A DNA stretch of 64,000 bases from Enterobacter hormaechei ATCC 49162. GTDB taxonomy: Bacteria; Pseudomonadota; Gammaproteobacteria; Enterobacterales; Enterobacteriaceae. The position numbers were made by a program, and so were the translations under genes. The notes beneath the pieces are model-generated. The model searched no databases, was not told the DNA's origin, and was given only the letters and a program-made list of their open reading frames with translations. Where the stretch lies: contig NZ_MKEQ01000001.1 of NCBI RefSeq assembly GCF_001875655.1, forward strand, positions 682,001-746,000. The letters are read 5' to 3'. Shown one piece after another: positions 9,105 through 17,958 of the stretch (position 1 is its first letter; every line of letters starts with the position of its first letter).

Positions 9105-9410
9105 ATGAAACGGTTACCCTGGATTACCGCCCTGCTGTTAATGAGTGCTTCACCCGCTATTCTTGCGGCCCCGGACTCCTGCGAGCGCGTGAAAAGTGAC
9201 ATTCAGCAGAAGATTATCAACAACGGCGTGCCGGAGTCTGGCTTTACCCTGAACATCGTCCCGAACGATCAGGCCGATCAGCCGGATGCGCAGGTCGTTG
9301 GGCATTGTGCCAATGATACTTTCAAAATTTTGTACACCCGCACCAGTAGCGGCAACTACCCGGTAAGCGGGGCAGGTACGCAAGAGAATGCGCCCGCTGA
9401 GCCTCAATGA
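9105..9410 (+). CDS. ynfD: DUF1161 periplasmic protein YnfD
   Basis: 101 residues, very similar to E. coli YnfD: CERVKSDIQQKIINNGVPESGFTL, NDQADQPDAQVVGHCANDT. A signal peptide of about 22 residues ends at ILAA-AP. Two cysteines (Cys26 region and GHC) probably form a disulfide in the periplasm. The function is unknown. A good AAGGAG ribosome binding site precedes the ATG. Confidence 0.92.
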   Translation: MKRLPWITALLLMSASPAILAAPDSCERVKSDIQQKIINNGVPESGFTLNIVPNDQADQPDAQVVGHCANDTFKILYTRTSSGNYPVSGAGTQENAPAEPQ

Positions 9411-9433
9411 TTTTTCCACTCAATACCCCTGAA

Positions 9434-9447
9434 TTGACTAGGATTAA
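9434..9447 (+). promoter_or_regulatory. candidate FNR site upstream of the dms-type operon
   Basis: TTGACTAGGATTAA matches TTGAT-N4-ATCAA at 8 of 10 positions. It lies about 100 bp before the ynfF start. Related E. coli operons (dmsABC, ynfEFGH) are FNR-activated. A TAACAC at 9469-9474 could serve as a poor -10. Confidence 0.45.
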
Positions 9448-9540
9448 TATTTAATACCTCCAAATAAGTAACACTCCCCCCATCATTAGCCCGGTTGTAG
9501 TCACGGGTGAAAATAATTATTAACAATGATGGGGTGAGTC

Positions 9541-11980
9541 ATGTCCGAAGTTGAACATCACGGCGGGATAAGCCGTCGAGCTCTGGTTAAATCTACTGCC
9601 ATAGGATCCCTGGCGCTTGCCGCCGGTGGGATCACATTACCTTTTGGTCTGAAAAGCGCCGCCGCCGCAGTGCAGACCGCTATTCAGCCCGCAGAAGATA
9701 AAGTCGTCTGGGGTGCCTGCTCGGTGAACTGCGGTAGCCGCTGCGCGCTGCGTCTGCACGTTCGCGATGACGAAGTCTATTGGGTTGAAACGGATAACAC
9801 CGGCGAGGACATTTACGGCAACCATCAGGTTCGCGCCTGCCTGCGAGGCCGTTCAATTCGCCGTCGCATTAATCATCCAGACCGTCTGAACTATCCGATG
9901 AAACGCGTGGGCAAACGCGGAGAAGGCAAGTTTGAGCGTATTACCTGGGAAGAAGCGCTGGACACCATCGCCGCGAGCCTGAAAAGCGTGGTCGAAAAAT
10001 ACGGCAACGAAGCGGTCTACATTAACTACTCCTCCGGGATTGTAGGCGGCAACATCACCCGCTCCTCCCCTTACGCCTCGCTGGTCGCGCGCCTGATGAA
10101 CTGCTACGGCGGCTTCCTCAGCCACTACGGCACCTACAGCACCGCGCAGATTGCCTGCGCAATGCCCTACACCTACGGCAGCAACGATGGCAACAGCACA
10201 TCGGATATCGAAAATACCAAACTGGTCGTGATGTTCGGCAATAATCCAGCGGAAACGCGCATGAGCGGCGGCGGGATCACTTACTACCTCGAGCAGGCGC
10301 GCGAACGGTCAAACGCGCGGATGATCGTTATCGATCCGCGCTACACCGACACTGCCGCAGGGCGTGAAGACGAGTGGATCCCCATTCGTCCAGGCACCGA
10401 TGCCGCACTGGTGGCGGGTATTGCATGGGTGCTGATTAATGAAAACCTCGTCGATCAACCTTTCCTCGATAAATACTGCGTGGGTTATGACGAAAAAAAC
10501 CCTGCCGGAAGGCGCTCCTGCTAATGGTCATTACAAAGCCTATATTCTCGGCCAGGGTGATGACAAAACCGCGAAAACCCCTGAGTGGGCGTCACGCATT
10601 ACGGGCATCCCCGCCGATCGCATCATTAAGCTGGCCCGTGAAATCGGTTCGGCGAAACCAGCCTACATTTGCCAGGGCTGGGGCCCGCAGCGTCAGGCTA
10701 ACGGCGAGCAAACGTCCCGCGCCATCGCCATGCTGCCGATCCTGACGGGTAACGTTGGCATTAACGGTGGTAACAGCGGCGCGCGCGAATCAACCTACAC
10801 CATCACCATCGAACGTATGCCGCTGCCGGAAAATCCGGTGAAAACGCAAATTTCCTGCTTCAGCTGGACGGATGCCATTGCCCGTGGACCGGAGATGACC
10901 GCCCTGCGCGACGGCGTACGCGGCAAGGATAAGCTCGATGTGCCGATCAAGTTCATCTGGAACTACGCGGGCAATACCATCATCAACCAGCACTCCGATA
11001 TTAACAAAACCCACGACATATTGCAGGACGAGAGTAAGTGCGAAACGATCGTCGTCATCGACAACTTCATGACCTCGTCCGCGAAGTATGCCGATATTGT
11101 TCTGCCGGACCTGATGACCGTTGAGCAGGAAGATATCATCCCCAACGATTACGCCGGCAACATGGGGTACCTGATTTTCCTCCAGCCGGTGACCGCACCG
11201 AAGTTCGAGCGTAAGCCTATTTACTGGATCATGAGCGAGGTGGCGAAACGCCTCGGCCCGGATATCCATCAGAAATTCACCGAAGGCCGTACGCAGGAGC
11301 AGTGGTTGCGCTACCTGTACGCCAAAATGGTCGCCAAAGATCCGCTGCTGCCGTCCTACGACGCGCTGAAAAAAATGGGTATTTATAAGCGCAAAGATCC
11401 TAATGGACATTTTGTGGCCTACAAAAAATTCCGTGACGATCCGGATGCCAATCCGCTGAAAACCCCGTCCGGGAAGATCGAGATCTACTCCAGCAAGCTG
11501 GCGGATATTGCAGCAACCTGGGAACTGCAAAAAGACGAAACCATCACCCCCCTGCCGGTCTATACCTCAACCTTCGAAGGCTGGGACGCGCCCGAGCGCA
11601 GCAAATTCCCGCTGCAACTGTTCGGTTTCCACTTCAAAGCGCGGATCCACTCCAGCTACGGCAACGTGGACGTGCTCCAGGCCGCCTGTCGCCAGGAGGT
11701 GTGGCTTAACCCTGTGGATGCAGAGAAACGCGGTATCAAAAACGGGGATATGGTGCGCGTCTTCAACGACCGCGGCGAAGTGCGCATTGCCGCGAAAGTG
11801 ACGCCACGCATCATGCCGGGGGTGAGCGCGATGGGCCAGGGCGCCTGGCATGACGCCAACATGAACGGCGATCGTGTCGATCACGGCTCCTGCATTAATA
11901 CCCTGACCACGCACCGCCCGTCACCGCTGGCGAAAGGCAACCCGCAGCACACGAACCTGGTGCAGATCGAGAAGGCATAA
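9541..11980 (+). pseudogene. ynfF: DMSO reductase-type catalytic subunit (YnfF/DmsA family), frameshifted
   Basis: Read through one correction, this encodes about 812 residues, the normal length of a DmsA/YnfF catalytic subunit. Features: a Tat signal (SRRALVK at residues 11-17), a [4Fe-4S] set C60-x3-C64-x3-C68...C100, a candidate molybdenum-ligand serine near residue 200, and bis-MGD-binding blocks. The C-terminal half resembles YnfF most (SAKPAYICQGWGPQR, FERKPIYW). The first frame stops at 10524 and the second continues to 11980. The break is at seven A residues (10493-10499), where the family sequence DEKTLP needs six. Either the gene is inactive, the base is an assembly error, or slippage restores it. 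The downstream subunits and chaperone are intact. E. coli has two copies (ynfE, ynfF); here there is one. Confidence 0.85.
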
Positions 11981-11990
11981 GGATTAACCG

Positions 11991-12608
11991 ATGACAACCC
12001 AGTATGGATTTTTTATTGATTCCAGCCGCTGCACCGGGTGCAAAACCTGCGAGCTGGCCTGCAAGGATTACAAAGACTTAACCCCGGACGTCAGCTTCCG
12101 TCGTATTTATGAATACGCGGGCGGCGACTGGCAGGAGGACAACGGCGTCTGGCATCAGAATGTCTTCGCCTATTACCTGTCGATTGCCTGCAACCACTGC
12201 GAAGATCCGGCCTGTACCAAGGTCTGTCCGAGCGGGGCAATGCACAAGCGCGATGACGGTTTTGTGGTGGTGAACGAGGATGTCTGCATCGGCTGTCGCT
12301 ACTGCCACATGGCCTGTCCGTACGGCGCGCCGCAGTACAACGCCGCCAAAGGCCACATGACCAAGTGCGACGGCTGCCACAGCCGCGTGGCGGACGGCAA
12401 AAAGCCCATCTGCGTCGAGTCCTGCCCGCTGCGCGCGCTGGACTTTGGCCCGATTGAGGAGCTGCGCAAAAAACACGGCCAGCTTGCTGCCGTCGCGCCG
12501 CTGCCGTCTGCGTACTTCACGAAGCCGAGTATTGTGATCAAACCTAACGCCAACAGCCGTCCGACGGGTGACACCACCGGCTACCTGGCAAACCCGAAGG
12601 AGGTGTGA
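11991..12608 (+). CDS. ynfG: DMSO reductase-type iron-sulfur subunit (DmsB/YnfG)
   Basis: 205 residues with four ferredoxin-type cysteine clusters: CTGCKTCELAC near residue 14, CNHCEDPACTKVCPSG near 67, CIGCRYCHMACPYG near 99, and CDGCHSRVADGKKPICVESCPLRAL near 126. It carries electrons between the membrane anchor YnfH and the molybdenum subunit on the periplasmic side. It has no Tat signal and would be exported as a complex with the A subunit. It starts 10 bp after the ynfF stop, behind AAGGATT, and ends one base before ynfH, so the operon is coupled. Confidence 0.95.
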   Translation: MTTQYGFFIDSSRCTGCKTCELACKDYKDLTPDVSFRRIYEYAGGDWQEDNGVWHQNVFAYYLSIACNHCEDPACTKVCPSGAMHKRDDGFVVVNEDVCIGCRYCHMACPYGAPQYNAAKGHMTKCDGCHSRVADGKKPICVESCPLRALDFGPIEELRKKHGQLAAVAPLPSAYFTKPSIVIKPNANSRPTGDTTGYLANPKEV

Positions 12609-12609
12609 G

Positions 12610-13464
12610 ATGGGAAGTGGATGGCATGAATGGCCGCTGGTGATCTTCACCGTTTTCGGGCAGTGCGTGGCTGGCGCGTTAATCGTAATGGGCTTCGTCT
12701 GGCTTAAGGAAAACGATGACAAGGCCAGAATGCGCATTGTGCGCAGCCTGTTTTTGCTTTGGGTGGTAATGGGTATTGGCTTTATGGCCTCGGTACTGCA
12801 TCTTGGCTCTCCGCTGCGTGCCTTCAACTCGCTTAACCGCGTGGGAGCGTCAGCGCTGAGTAATGAGATCGCGGCGGGTTCGATCTTCTTTGCCGCAGGC
12901 GGTTTCTGGTGGCTGGTGTCGGTTATCGGTAAAATGCCCCCTGCTTTAGGCAAAATCTGGCTGGTTGTCAGCCAGATCCTGGGCATTGTTTTTGTCTGGG
13001 CCATGACCCGGGTTTATCAGATTGAGACCGTCCCGACCTGGTACACGGGTTACACCACGCTGAGCTTCTTCCTGACGATGGTTCTTGCTGGTCCTCTGTT
13101 GGCCGCGCTACTGCTTCACGTTGCAAACGTGACATACAAAGCTAGCCTTGCCGCGTCTGCCAGCGTACTGGCGCTCATTGTCTGCGTGGCGGTCGTCGTG
13201 TTGCAAAGCACTACGCTGGGGACGATACAGAGTTCCATCCAGCAGGCCAACGCGCTGCTACCGGATTATGGTTCACTTCAGGTATGGCGCATCGCGCTGC
13301 TGGCGGCGGGTTTAGGCTGCTGGATCTGCCCGCTTATTCGTCGTCAGGCGCCGAAAACGCTCGGCCTGTTTGCAGGTGTCGTGCTGGTGGTGCTGGCTGA
13401 GCTTATTGGCCGTGGGCTATTTTATGGTCTGCATATGACCGCAGGGTTAGCAATTGCAGGTTAA
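12610..13464 (+). CDS. ynfH: DMSO reductase-type membrane anchor (DmsC/YnfH)
   Basis: 284 residues from the ATG at 12610, behind AGGAGGTGTGAG. This start gives MGSGWHEWPLVIFTVFGQCV, matching the N-terminus of E. coli DmsC. The protein is very hydrophobic, with about eight membrane segments. It anchors the A-B subunits and oxidises menaquinol. The conserved HLGSPLRAFNSLNRVGASALSNEI block early in the protein is the family hallmark. The start is one base after ynfG. Confidence 0.93.
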   Translation: MGSGWHEWPLVIFTVFGQCVAGALIVMGFVWLKENDDKARMRIVRSLFLLWVVMGIGFMASVLHLGSPLRAFNSLNRVGASALSNEIAAGSIFFAAGGFWWLVSVIGKMPPALGKIWLVVSQILGIVFVWAMTRVYQIETVPTWYTGYTTLSFFLTMVLAGPLLAALLLHVANVTYKASLAASASVLALIVCVAVVVLQSTTLGTIQSSIQQANALLPDYGSLQVWRIALLAAGLGCWICPLIRRQAPKTLGLFAGVVLVVLAELIGRGLFYGLHMTAGLAIAG

Positions 13465-13508
13465 CACCGGTGTGCGGGGCTACCCGCGCACAAGTAAGGA
13501 AAGTTGTA

Positions 13509-14123
13509 ATGAATGACGTATCACATCGCGAATCGTTCGCGTTCAGCGCCCGGGTACTGGGCGCGCTGTTTTATTTCGCGCCAGACAGCGAGCAGACCGC
13601 CCCGCTGGTGAGTGCCCTGACCGCAGGTGACTGGGTTCAGGACTGGCCGCTGGCGGAGGAAAGCCTGCTGCCCGTCGCCGATATGTTTAAGACGCCGTCG
13701 GACGAAGCGTTGAAAGATGCCTGGCAGCGTCTGTTTATTGGCCCGTATGCCCTGCCCGCCCCCCCATGGGGCTCCGTCTGGCTTGATCGCGAGTCCGTGC
13801 TGTTTGGCGAGTCGACCCTCGCGTTGCGTCAGTGGATGCGTGAAAACCATATCGCCTTTGAGATGCAGCAGAATGAGCCAGAAGATCATTTTGGTACGTT
13901 GCTGATGCTGGCGGCATGGCTTGCCGAGAACGGTCGCGAAACAGAACGCGACCAGCTTCTTGCCTGGCATCTGCTGCCATGGAGTACGCGTTTCCTGACC
14001 GTATTCGTTGAAAACGCGGCCCATCCGTTCTACAAGGCGCTGGGTAAACTTGCCCGGTTGACGCTGGCAGACTGGCAGTCCACTTTGCTGATTCCGATTG
14101 CCGAAAAAACGCTGTACCGATAA
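13509..14123 (+). CDS. dmsD: Tat proofreading chaperone DmsD
   Basis: 204 residues from the ATG at 13509, equal in length to E. coli DmsD. Conserved: ARVLGALFYFAP, AWQRLFIGPYALPAPPWGSVWLDRESVLFG, and EPEDHFGTLLMLAAWL. This all-helical TorD-family chaperone binds the twin-arginine leader of the DmsA/YnfF subunit until cofactor loading is complete. TAAGGA lies about 10 nt before the ATG. It is the last gene of the reductase operon. That it is intact argues that the operon was recently, or still is, functional despite the ynfF frameshift. Confidence 0.95.
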   Translation: MNDVSHRESFAFSARVLGALFYFAPDSEQTAPLVSALTAGDWVQDWPLAEESLLPVADMFKTPSDEALKDAWQRLFIGPYALPAPPWGSVWLDRESVLFGESTLALRQWMRENHIAFEMQQNEPEDHFGTLLMLAAWLAENGRETERDQLLAWHLLPWSTRFLTVFVENAAHPFYKALGKLARLTLADWQSTLLIPIAEKTLYR

Positions 14124-14198
14124 CAGCGACTGGCTTGTACATTCGTTGTGCAAGCCAGGTTCGCACATTTTTGCTGCAACACAACGTCACAACTGCTA

Positions 14199-14218
14199 TA
14201 CTGTATATAATTACAGTA
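14199..14218 (+). promoter_or_regulatory. LexA (SOS) box of yebG
   Basis: TACTGTATATAATTACAGTA is a near-perfect LexA operator (CTGT-N8-ACAG with AT-rich centre). It overlaps a TATAAT -10 at 14206-14211 and ends 14 bp before the yebG ATG. Confidence 0.95.
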
Positions 14219-14232
14219 TACGGGAGTGCACA

Positions 14233-14544
14233 ATGGCTGTTGAAACAAAATTTGTTGTCGTAAGAAAAGGTGAAGAGAAAATGACATTTGCCAGTAAGAA
14301 AGAGGCTGACGCTCACGACAAACTGCTTGATATGGCAGAAGCGTTCACCGACTGGCTGTTGCAAAGCGGAATGCAGATGGATGAAACGCAGGCGGAAAAC
14401 CTTGGTCTGTATCTCGCCGAGCAGAAAGAGTCCGTGCAGCATATCCTGCGTACCAGCAAGCTTCCTGAGCAGAACGCAGCAACGGATAAAACAGTGTCAG
14501 AGGCGGATGGCAGCAAAAAAATCCGGGCTGTTAAAGCCGCCTGA
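14233..14544 (+). CDS. yebG: SOS-inducible protein YebG
   Basis: 103 residues from the ATG at 14233: MAVETKFVVVRKGEEKMTFASKKEADAHDKLLDMAE, matching the start of E. coli YebG (96 residues). It is a small charged cytoplasmic protein induced by DNA damage; its biochemical role is unknown. A consensus LexA box sits directly upstream and a GC-rich terminator downstream, so it is a single-gene SOS unit. In E. coli yebG lies elsewhere, so its place after dmsD marks the start of the accessory block. Confidence 0.93.
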   Translation: MAVETKFVVVRKGEEKMTFASKKEADAHDKLLDMAEAFTDWLLQSGMQMDETQAENLGLYLAEQKESVQHILRTSKLPEQNAATDKTVSEADGSKKIRAVKAA

Positions 14545-14569
14545 TCGTCAGACCATCACCTGTCCTGCC

Positions 14570-14604
14570 GCCGCGGGCCGGAAACGGCTCGCGGCTTTAT
14601 TATT
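14570..14604 (+). terminator. yebG intrinsic terminator
   Basis: GCCGCGGGCCG and CGGCTCGCGGC form an 11-bp stem with one mismatch and a GAAA tetraloop, followed by TTTATTATT. Confidence 0.85.
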
Positions 14605-14656
14605 GCCGTCTTACAGAATCTGACAGGCATCAACCGTAGTCCTGAAATACCTTCTG

Positions 14657-14971
14657 TTAACGCGATTTGTCCGCCTCAACGTTTACGCTGATATTCAGCC
14701 TTTTTGCTTCCATGGTTAACATTGTTTTGGCCAGGGCCATATCACCACCGTGCACTTTATCTATCAGATCCTGTACAAGGGACATCATGAGGAAATTTTG
14801 ATTTGCAGGACAGAATTCCGTCATAGTGATCCCATTATCCTTCAGGCGTTGATGCGCTGCCGTCTCTGTCTCTGCAATTATTTCAGCCACCTTCTCGTGC
14901 ATCATCTCGATCTGCTCGAAAACAACGCGGTTAATCATTTCAATCTGTTCTGGCGTAAAATTCGGTTCCAT
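14657..14971 (-). CDS. hypothetical protein, helical
   Basis: 104 residues. It is not recognised. The composition suggests an all-helical soluble protein with an acidic N-terminal half (EQIEMINRVVFEQIEMMHEKVAEIIAETET) and no signal peptide or membrane segment. GAGGGA lies at good distance before the ATG at 14971, which supports it as a real gene. It starts 38 bp after the end of catA on the same strand and may share its transcript. Methionine content is unusually high for a protein of this size (about 10%). Confidence 0.6.
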   Translation of the reverse strand: MEPNFTPEQIEMINRVVFEQIEMMHEKVAEIIAETETAAHQRLKDNGITMTEFCPANQNFLMMSLVQDLIDKVHGGDMALAKTMLTMEAKRLNISVNVEADKSR

Positions 14972-15009
14972 TATTTTCCCTCGTCAGGCGTTTGTTAAAA
15001 ACACGTGAA

Positions 15010-15687
15010 TCACACGTCGAGCGCTTCTGACTGGTGCGGTAAATTATCACACAGCGCTTGCAACTCGTTGATCAGCCTTGCCACGTGGAAGCCATCACAG
15101 ACAGAATGATGAACCTGAACGGCGAAAGGCAACAAGACTTTCCCATCCTGGTTATAGTATTTTCCAAACGTGAACATGGGCGCAAAAAAATTCCGCATGT
15201 TAGCGACGTTGACGTTAAAACTGCTAAAACTGACCCACGGAATATCCGATATAAAGAATATATTCTCCCTGGACTCTTCCTTTGGCCAGTAAGCAAGGAT
15301 ATTGCCGTAACGGGCGACATCTTCTGCATAAACGTGCTGAAAACGGTCAATATTCCCATCGTAATGACTCCACAACGATGAAAATGTCTCCGTTTCTTTA
15401 TGGAAAAGGGTATAGCTTGGATGAACCTCATTCCATATTACAAGCTCATCATCCTTCATAGCCATACGGAATTCCGGATGCCGGTTTACGACGTGAGAAA
15501 TAAGGGAAATAATCGCAGGATAAAATTTCCAGCCAACCTCTTTGATGTGTTTCAGCAGTACGGTAATGTCCAGCTGAACCGTCTGGTTAAATGTGGATTG
15601 AGCGAAGCCCTGAAATACTTCAAAGTGTTCCTTTCTTGCCCAACGTGATAAGTCAACTACCGTATATTCTGGCGTTATTTTTGTCAT
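15010..15687 (-). CDS. catA: type A chloramphenicol acetyltransferase
   Basis: 225 residues with the full CAT signature: RKEHFEVFQ and NQTVQLDIT near the N-terminus, [47 protein letters not shown], and the catalytic [11 protein letters not shown] motif (the HHxxxDG histidine). It is a trimeric cytoplasmic enzyme that acetylates the 3-hydroxyl of chloramphenicol using acetyl-CoA. Compared with the Tn9 CATI enzyme, as remembered, it is clearly homologous but divergent. No transposase, integrase or other resistance gene is adjacent, so it looks like a resident chromosomal gene. The ATG follows TAAGG. Confidence 0.9.
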   Translation of the reverse strand: MTKITPEYTVVDLSRWARKEHFEVFQGFAQSTFNQTVQLDITVLLKHIKEVGWKFYPAIISLISHVVNRHPEFRMAMKDDELVIWNEVHPSYTLFHKETETFSSLWSHYDGNIDRFQHVYAEDVARYGNILAYWPKEESRENIFFISDIPWVSFSSFNVNVANMRNFFAPMFTFGKYYNQDGKVLLPFAVQVHHSVCDGFHVARLINELQALCDNLPHQSEALDV

Positions 15688-15773
15688 TTCATAGCCTTAG
15701 TTGAGCTGCGCTATATAAAATAGTAGCGTATCACAAACGCAGGGGCTGTATAGGCCGTAGCGCAAAGGGCACC

Positions 15774-16658
15774 CTAAATTTTCAGCGTATCAATCACCGC
15801 TCTCAGCGCCGGGGACACGTTGCGGTGTGGATAATAAAGGTAAAGCCCGTCCATCCGCAGGCTGTAGCGCTGCAAGACGCGTATCAGCGCGCCACGCTCC
15901 AGATCGTCAGCCACCAGCTCAACCGGGACATAGGCCAGCCCGAGTCCCAGCCGGGCCGCGTCGGCCTCCATATAGCTGTCGGAAAAGGCCCATTGCCCTT
16001 CAGGGCGGTGAGTAACTCGCTTCCCGTCCTGAACAAGCTCCCATTGATAGTGGTTACCGTCGGCAAACTGGTAGGCAATGCAGGGATGCGCATCCAGATC
16101 GGCGGGCGTCTGCGGGAAACCATAGCGCCGAAAATGCGCCGGAGCGGCAACCACAGCCATCTCCATATCGGGCGTGATGCGCACGGCAATCATGCCTTGT
16201 CCCACCTCCGGCCCAAGCCGGACGCCCGCGTCGAATCGCTCGGCAATGATATCCACGAACCGGCTCTCATTCATCAATTCCAGACGGATATCCGGGTAAC
16301 GCTGTTTGAAGATAGCGAGCTTTGGCAGCAGGCATTTTTCGATGGCGTGCTGGCTGGCATTAATGCGCACCGTGCCGGATGGCGTCTGGCGGTAATGCGC
16401 CAGTCTGGTCAGCCCGGTATCGAGCGCATCAAAGGCTGAACCAGCGGTCTGGTAAAGTTGCTCCCCGGCGTGGGTCAGCGACAGTTTGCGCGTGGTACGC
16501 ACCAGAAGCCGAACGCCCAGCCGCTCTTCCAGCTCGCGAACCGATCGACTGATCCCGGATTGTGCCAGCCCTAGCCGTTGCGCGGCTGCCGTGAAGCTCC
16601 CCTCCCGCACCACCTGGATAAACAGATACAGCTCATTGTAGTTTTCCCGCTTCGCCAT
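15774..16658 (-). CDS. LysR-family transcriptional regulator
   Basis: 294 residues from the ATG at 16658; a preceding ATG at 16661 is too close to the GAGG site. The N-terminal winged helix-turn-helix is LYLFIQVVREGSFTAAAQRLGLAQSGISRSVRELEERLGVRLLVRTTRKLSLT. The C-terminal part is a periplasmic-binding-fold effector domain. It is divergent from the alpha/beta hydrolase gene across about 110 bp that contain a LysR-type dyad. Control of that hydrolase and perhaps the following MFS gene is the natural inference. The ligand is unknown. Confidence 0.88.
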   Translation of the reverse strand: MAKRENYNELYLFIQVVREGSFTAAAQRLGLAQSGISRSVRELEERLGVRLLVRTTRKLSLTHAGEQLYQTAGSAFDALDTGLTRLAHYRQTPSGTVRINASQHAIEKCLLPKLAIFKQRYPDIRLELMNESRFVDIIAERFDAGVRLGPEVGQGMIAVRITPDMEMAVVAAPAHFRRYGFPQTPADLDAHPCIAYQFADGNHYQWELVQDGKRVTHRPEGQWAFSDSYMEADAARLGLGLAYVPVELVADDLERGALIRVLQRYSLRMDGLYLYYPHRNVSPALRAVIDTLKI

Positions 16659-16684
16659 CATGCCTCATCCATTTATCACAATAT

Positions 16685-16699
16685 GCTATTAATCCTAGC
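16685..16699. promoter_or_regulatory. LysR-type dyad between divergent genes
   Basis: GCTATTAATCCTAGC is an interrupted palindrome (GCTA-N7-TAGC) of the T-N11-A style used by LysR regulators. It lies 27 bp upstream of the regulator start and 74 bp upstream of the hydrolase start. Confidence 0.4.
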
Positions 16700-16772
16700 A
16701 ATTTTCAGCCTCTAATCAGCACTATTTCTGCTAACTATAATGACCGCATTACAACAACACACGGTACCTCTT

Positions 16773-17900
16773 ATGAAAACATTCCCCCAAAAACTGTCCG
16801 TTGCGCTACTGCTATGCGCATCATTAAGTGGAGTGACAACAATGAGTTATGCAGAAACACGTAATCCTGACGCCCCCGTTTCGATGGTGACAACCTGGGA
16901 TAAAACCTTCGCCGAGAGCGATAAAGTCGACCACCGCAAGGTGACATTCGAGAACCGATACGGGATCACCCTCGTGGGCGATCTGTACATTCCCAGGAAC
17001 AGCGGCGACCAGAAGCTGGCGGCGATTGCCGTCAGTGGACCGTTCGGTGCGGTTAAAGAACAATCCAGCGGTCTCTACGCCCAGACTCTGGCTGAGCAGG
17101 GGTTTGTGACCCTGGCCTTCGACCCCTCCTACACGGGTGAAAGTGGCGGTCAGCCGCGTAACGTTGCCTCCCCTGACATCAACACCGAAGACTTTAGCGC
17201 CGCAGTGGATTTCCTCGGATTACAGAAAGAAGTCGACCGTAACCGTATCGGCATTCTCGGCATCTGCGGCTGGGGCGGTATGGCGCTGAACGCGGCATCC
17301 ATGGATACCCGCGTGAAGGCGGTCGCCACCAGCGTAATGTACGATATGAGCCGCGCAATGGGTCACGGCGTGGGCGACGGGAAAGATCGTTATTCAGCGG
17401 CGGATCGTCGGGCCGTGTTGCAGTATCTGAATGCGCAACGCTGGAAAGATGCTGAACGCGGTGCCTTCGCCCATGGCGGCCACGATATTCATGTCGATGA
17501 AACCGGTAAGGTGACGGCGACCGGGCGTATTCTGCCGGAAACATTGCCCGCCGATCCGCATCCGGTACTGAAAGAGTTCTATGACTACTACCGTATGCCG
17601 CGCGGCTTCCATGCCCGTTCCGTAAACTCCACCGGCGCATGGACCGCGACCATGCCGTTGTCCTTTATGAATATGCCGCTGCTGAGCTATGCCGGGGAGA
17701 TCACCATCCCAACGCTGATTGTGACCGGTGAAAATGCGCACTCACGTTATTTTGCGGAAGATGCGTTTAACGCTGTCGGCAGCAAACAGAAGGAACTGGT
17801 GATTGTTCCCGGTGCGAATCACGTTGATCTCTACGATAACGTTGCAGGAAAAATCCCGTTCGCGCAGTTTGAGCATTTCTTCAAAACCAGTCTGAATTAA
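16773..17900 (+). CDS. secreted alpha/beta hydrolase
   Basis: 375 residues if started at the ATG at 16773, which gives a plausible signal peptide (MKTFPQKLSVALLLCASLSG...SYA-ET). An alternative ATG at 16842 has a better ribosome binding site (GTGGAG, 8 nt) but would remove the signal. Alpha/beta hydrolase fold: strands around YGITLVGDLYIPRN, the nucleophile elbow GICGWGG (Cys about residue 165), and the late histidine in VPGANHVDLYD. A cysteine nucleophile recalls dienelactone hydrolase-like families. The substrate is unknown. It is divergent from a LysR gene and ends at a good terminator. Confidence 0.8.
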   Translation: MKTFPQKLSVALLLCASLSGVTTMSYAETRNPDAPVSMVTTWDKTFAESDKVDHRKVTFENRYGITLVGDLYIPRNSGDQKLAAIAVSGPFGAVKEQSSGLYAQTLAEQGFVTLAFDPSYTGESGGQPRNVASPDINTEDFSAAVDFLGLQKEVDRNRIGILGICGWGGMALNAASMDTRVKAVATSVMYDMSRAMGHGVGDGKDRYSAADRRAVLQYLNAQRWKDAERGAFAHGGHDIHVDETGKVTATGRILPETLPADPHPVLKEFYDYYRMPRGFHARSVNSTGAWTATMPLSFMNMPLLSYAGEITIPTLIVTGENAHSRYFAEDAFNAVGSKQKELVIVPGANHVDLYDNVAGKIPFAQFEHFFKTSLN

Positions 17901-17907
17901 TTCTCTT

Positions 17908-17938
17908 AGCCCCCGGCAATCCAGGGGGCTTATCTTCT
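17908..17938 (+). terminator. terminator after the hydrolase gene
   Basis: AGCCCCC and GGGGGCT form a perfect 7-bp stem with a 9-nt loop, followed by the pyrimidine-rich TTATCTTCT. Confidence 0.8.
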
Positions 17939-17958
17939 CTTCGCCGTGAATTACACCT

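Noticed and set aside
10492..10500. A-AAA-AAC, a heptamer of the type used for -1 ribosomal frameshifting, at the ynfF break
   Set aside because: A -1 shift leads into the third frame, which does not continue the protein. Joining the two halves needs +1, or loss of one A.
10790..11530. 246-codon frame antisense to ynfF
   Set aside because: Shadow frame opposite a conserved reductase gene; no start signal.
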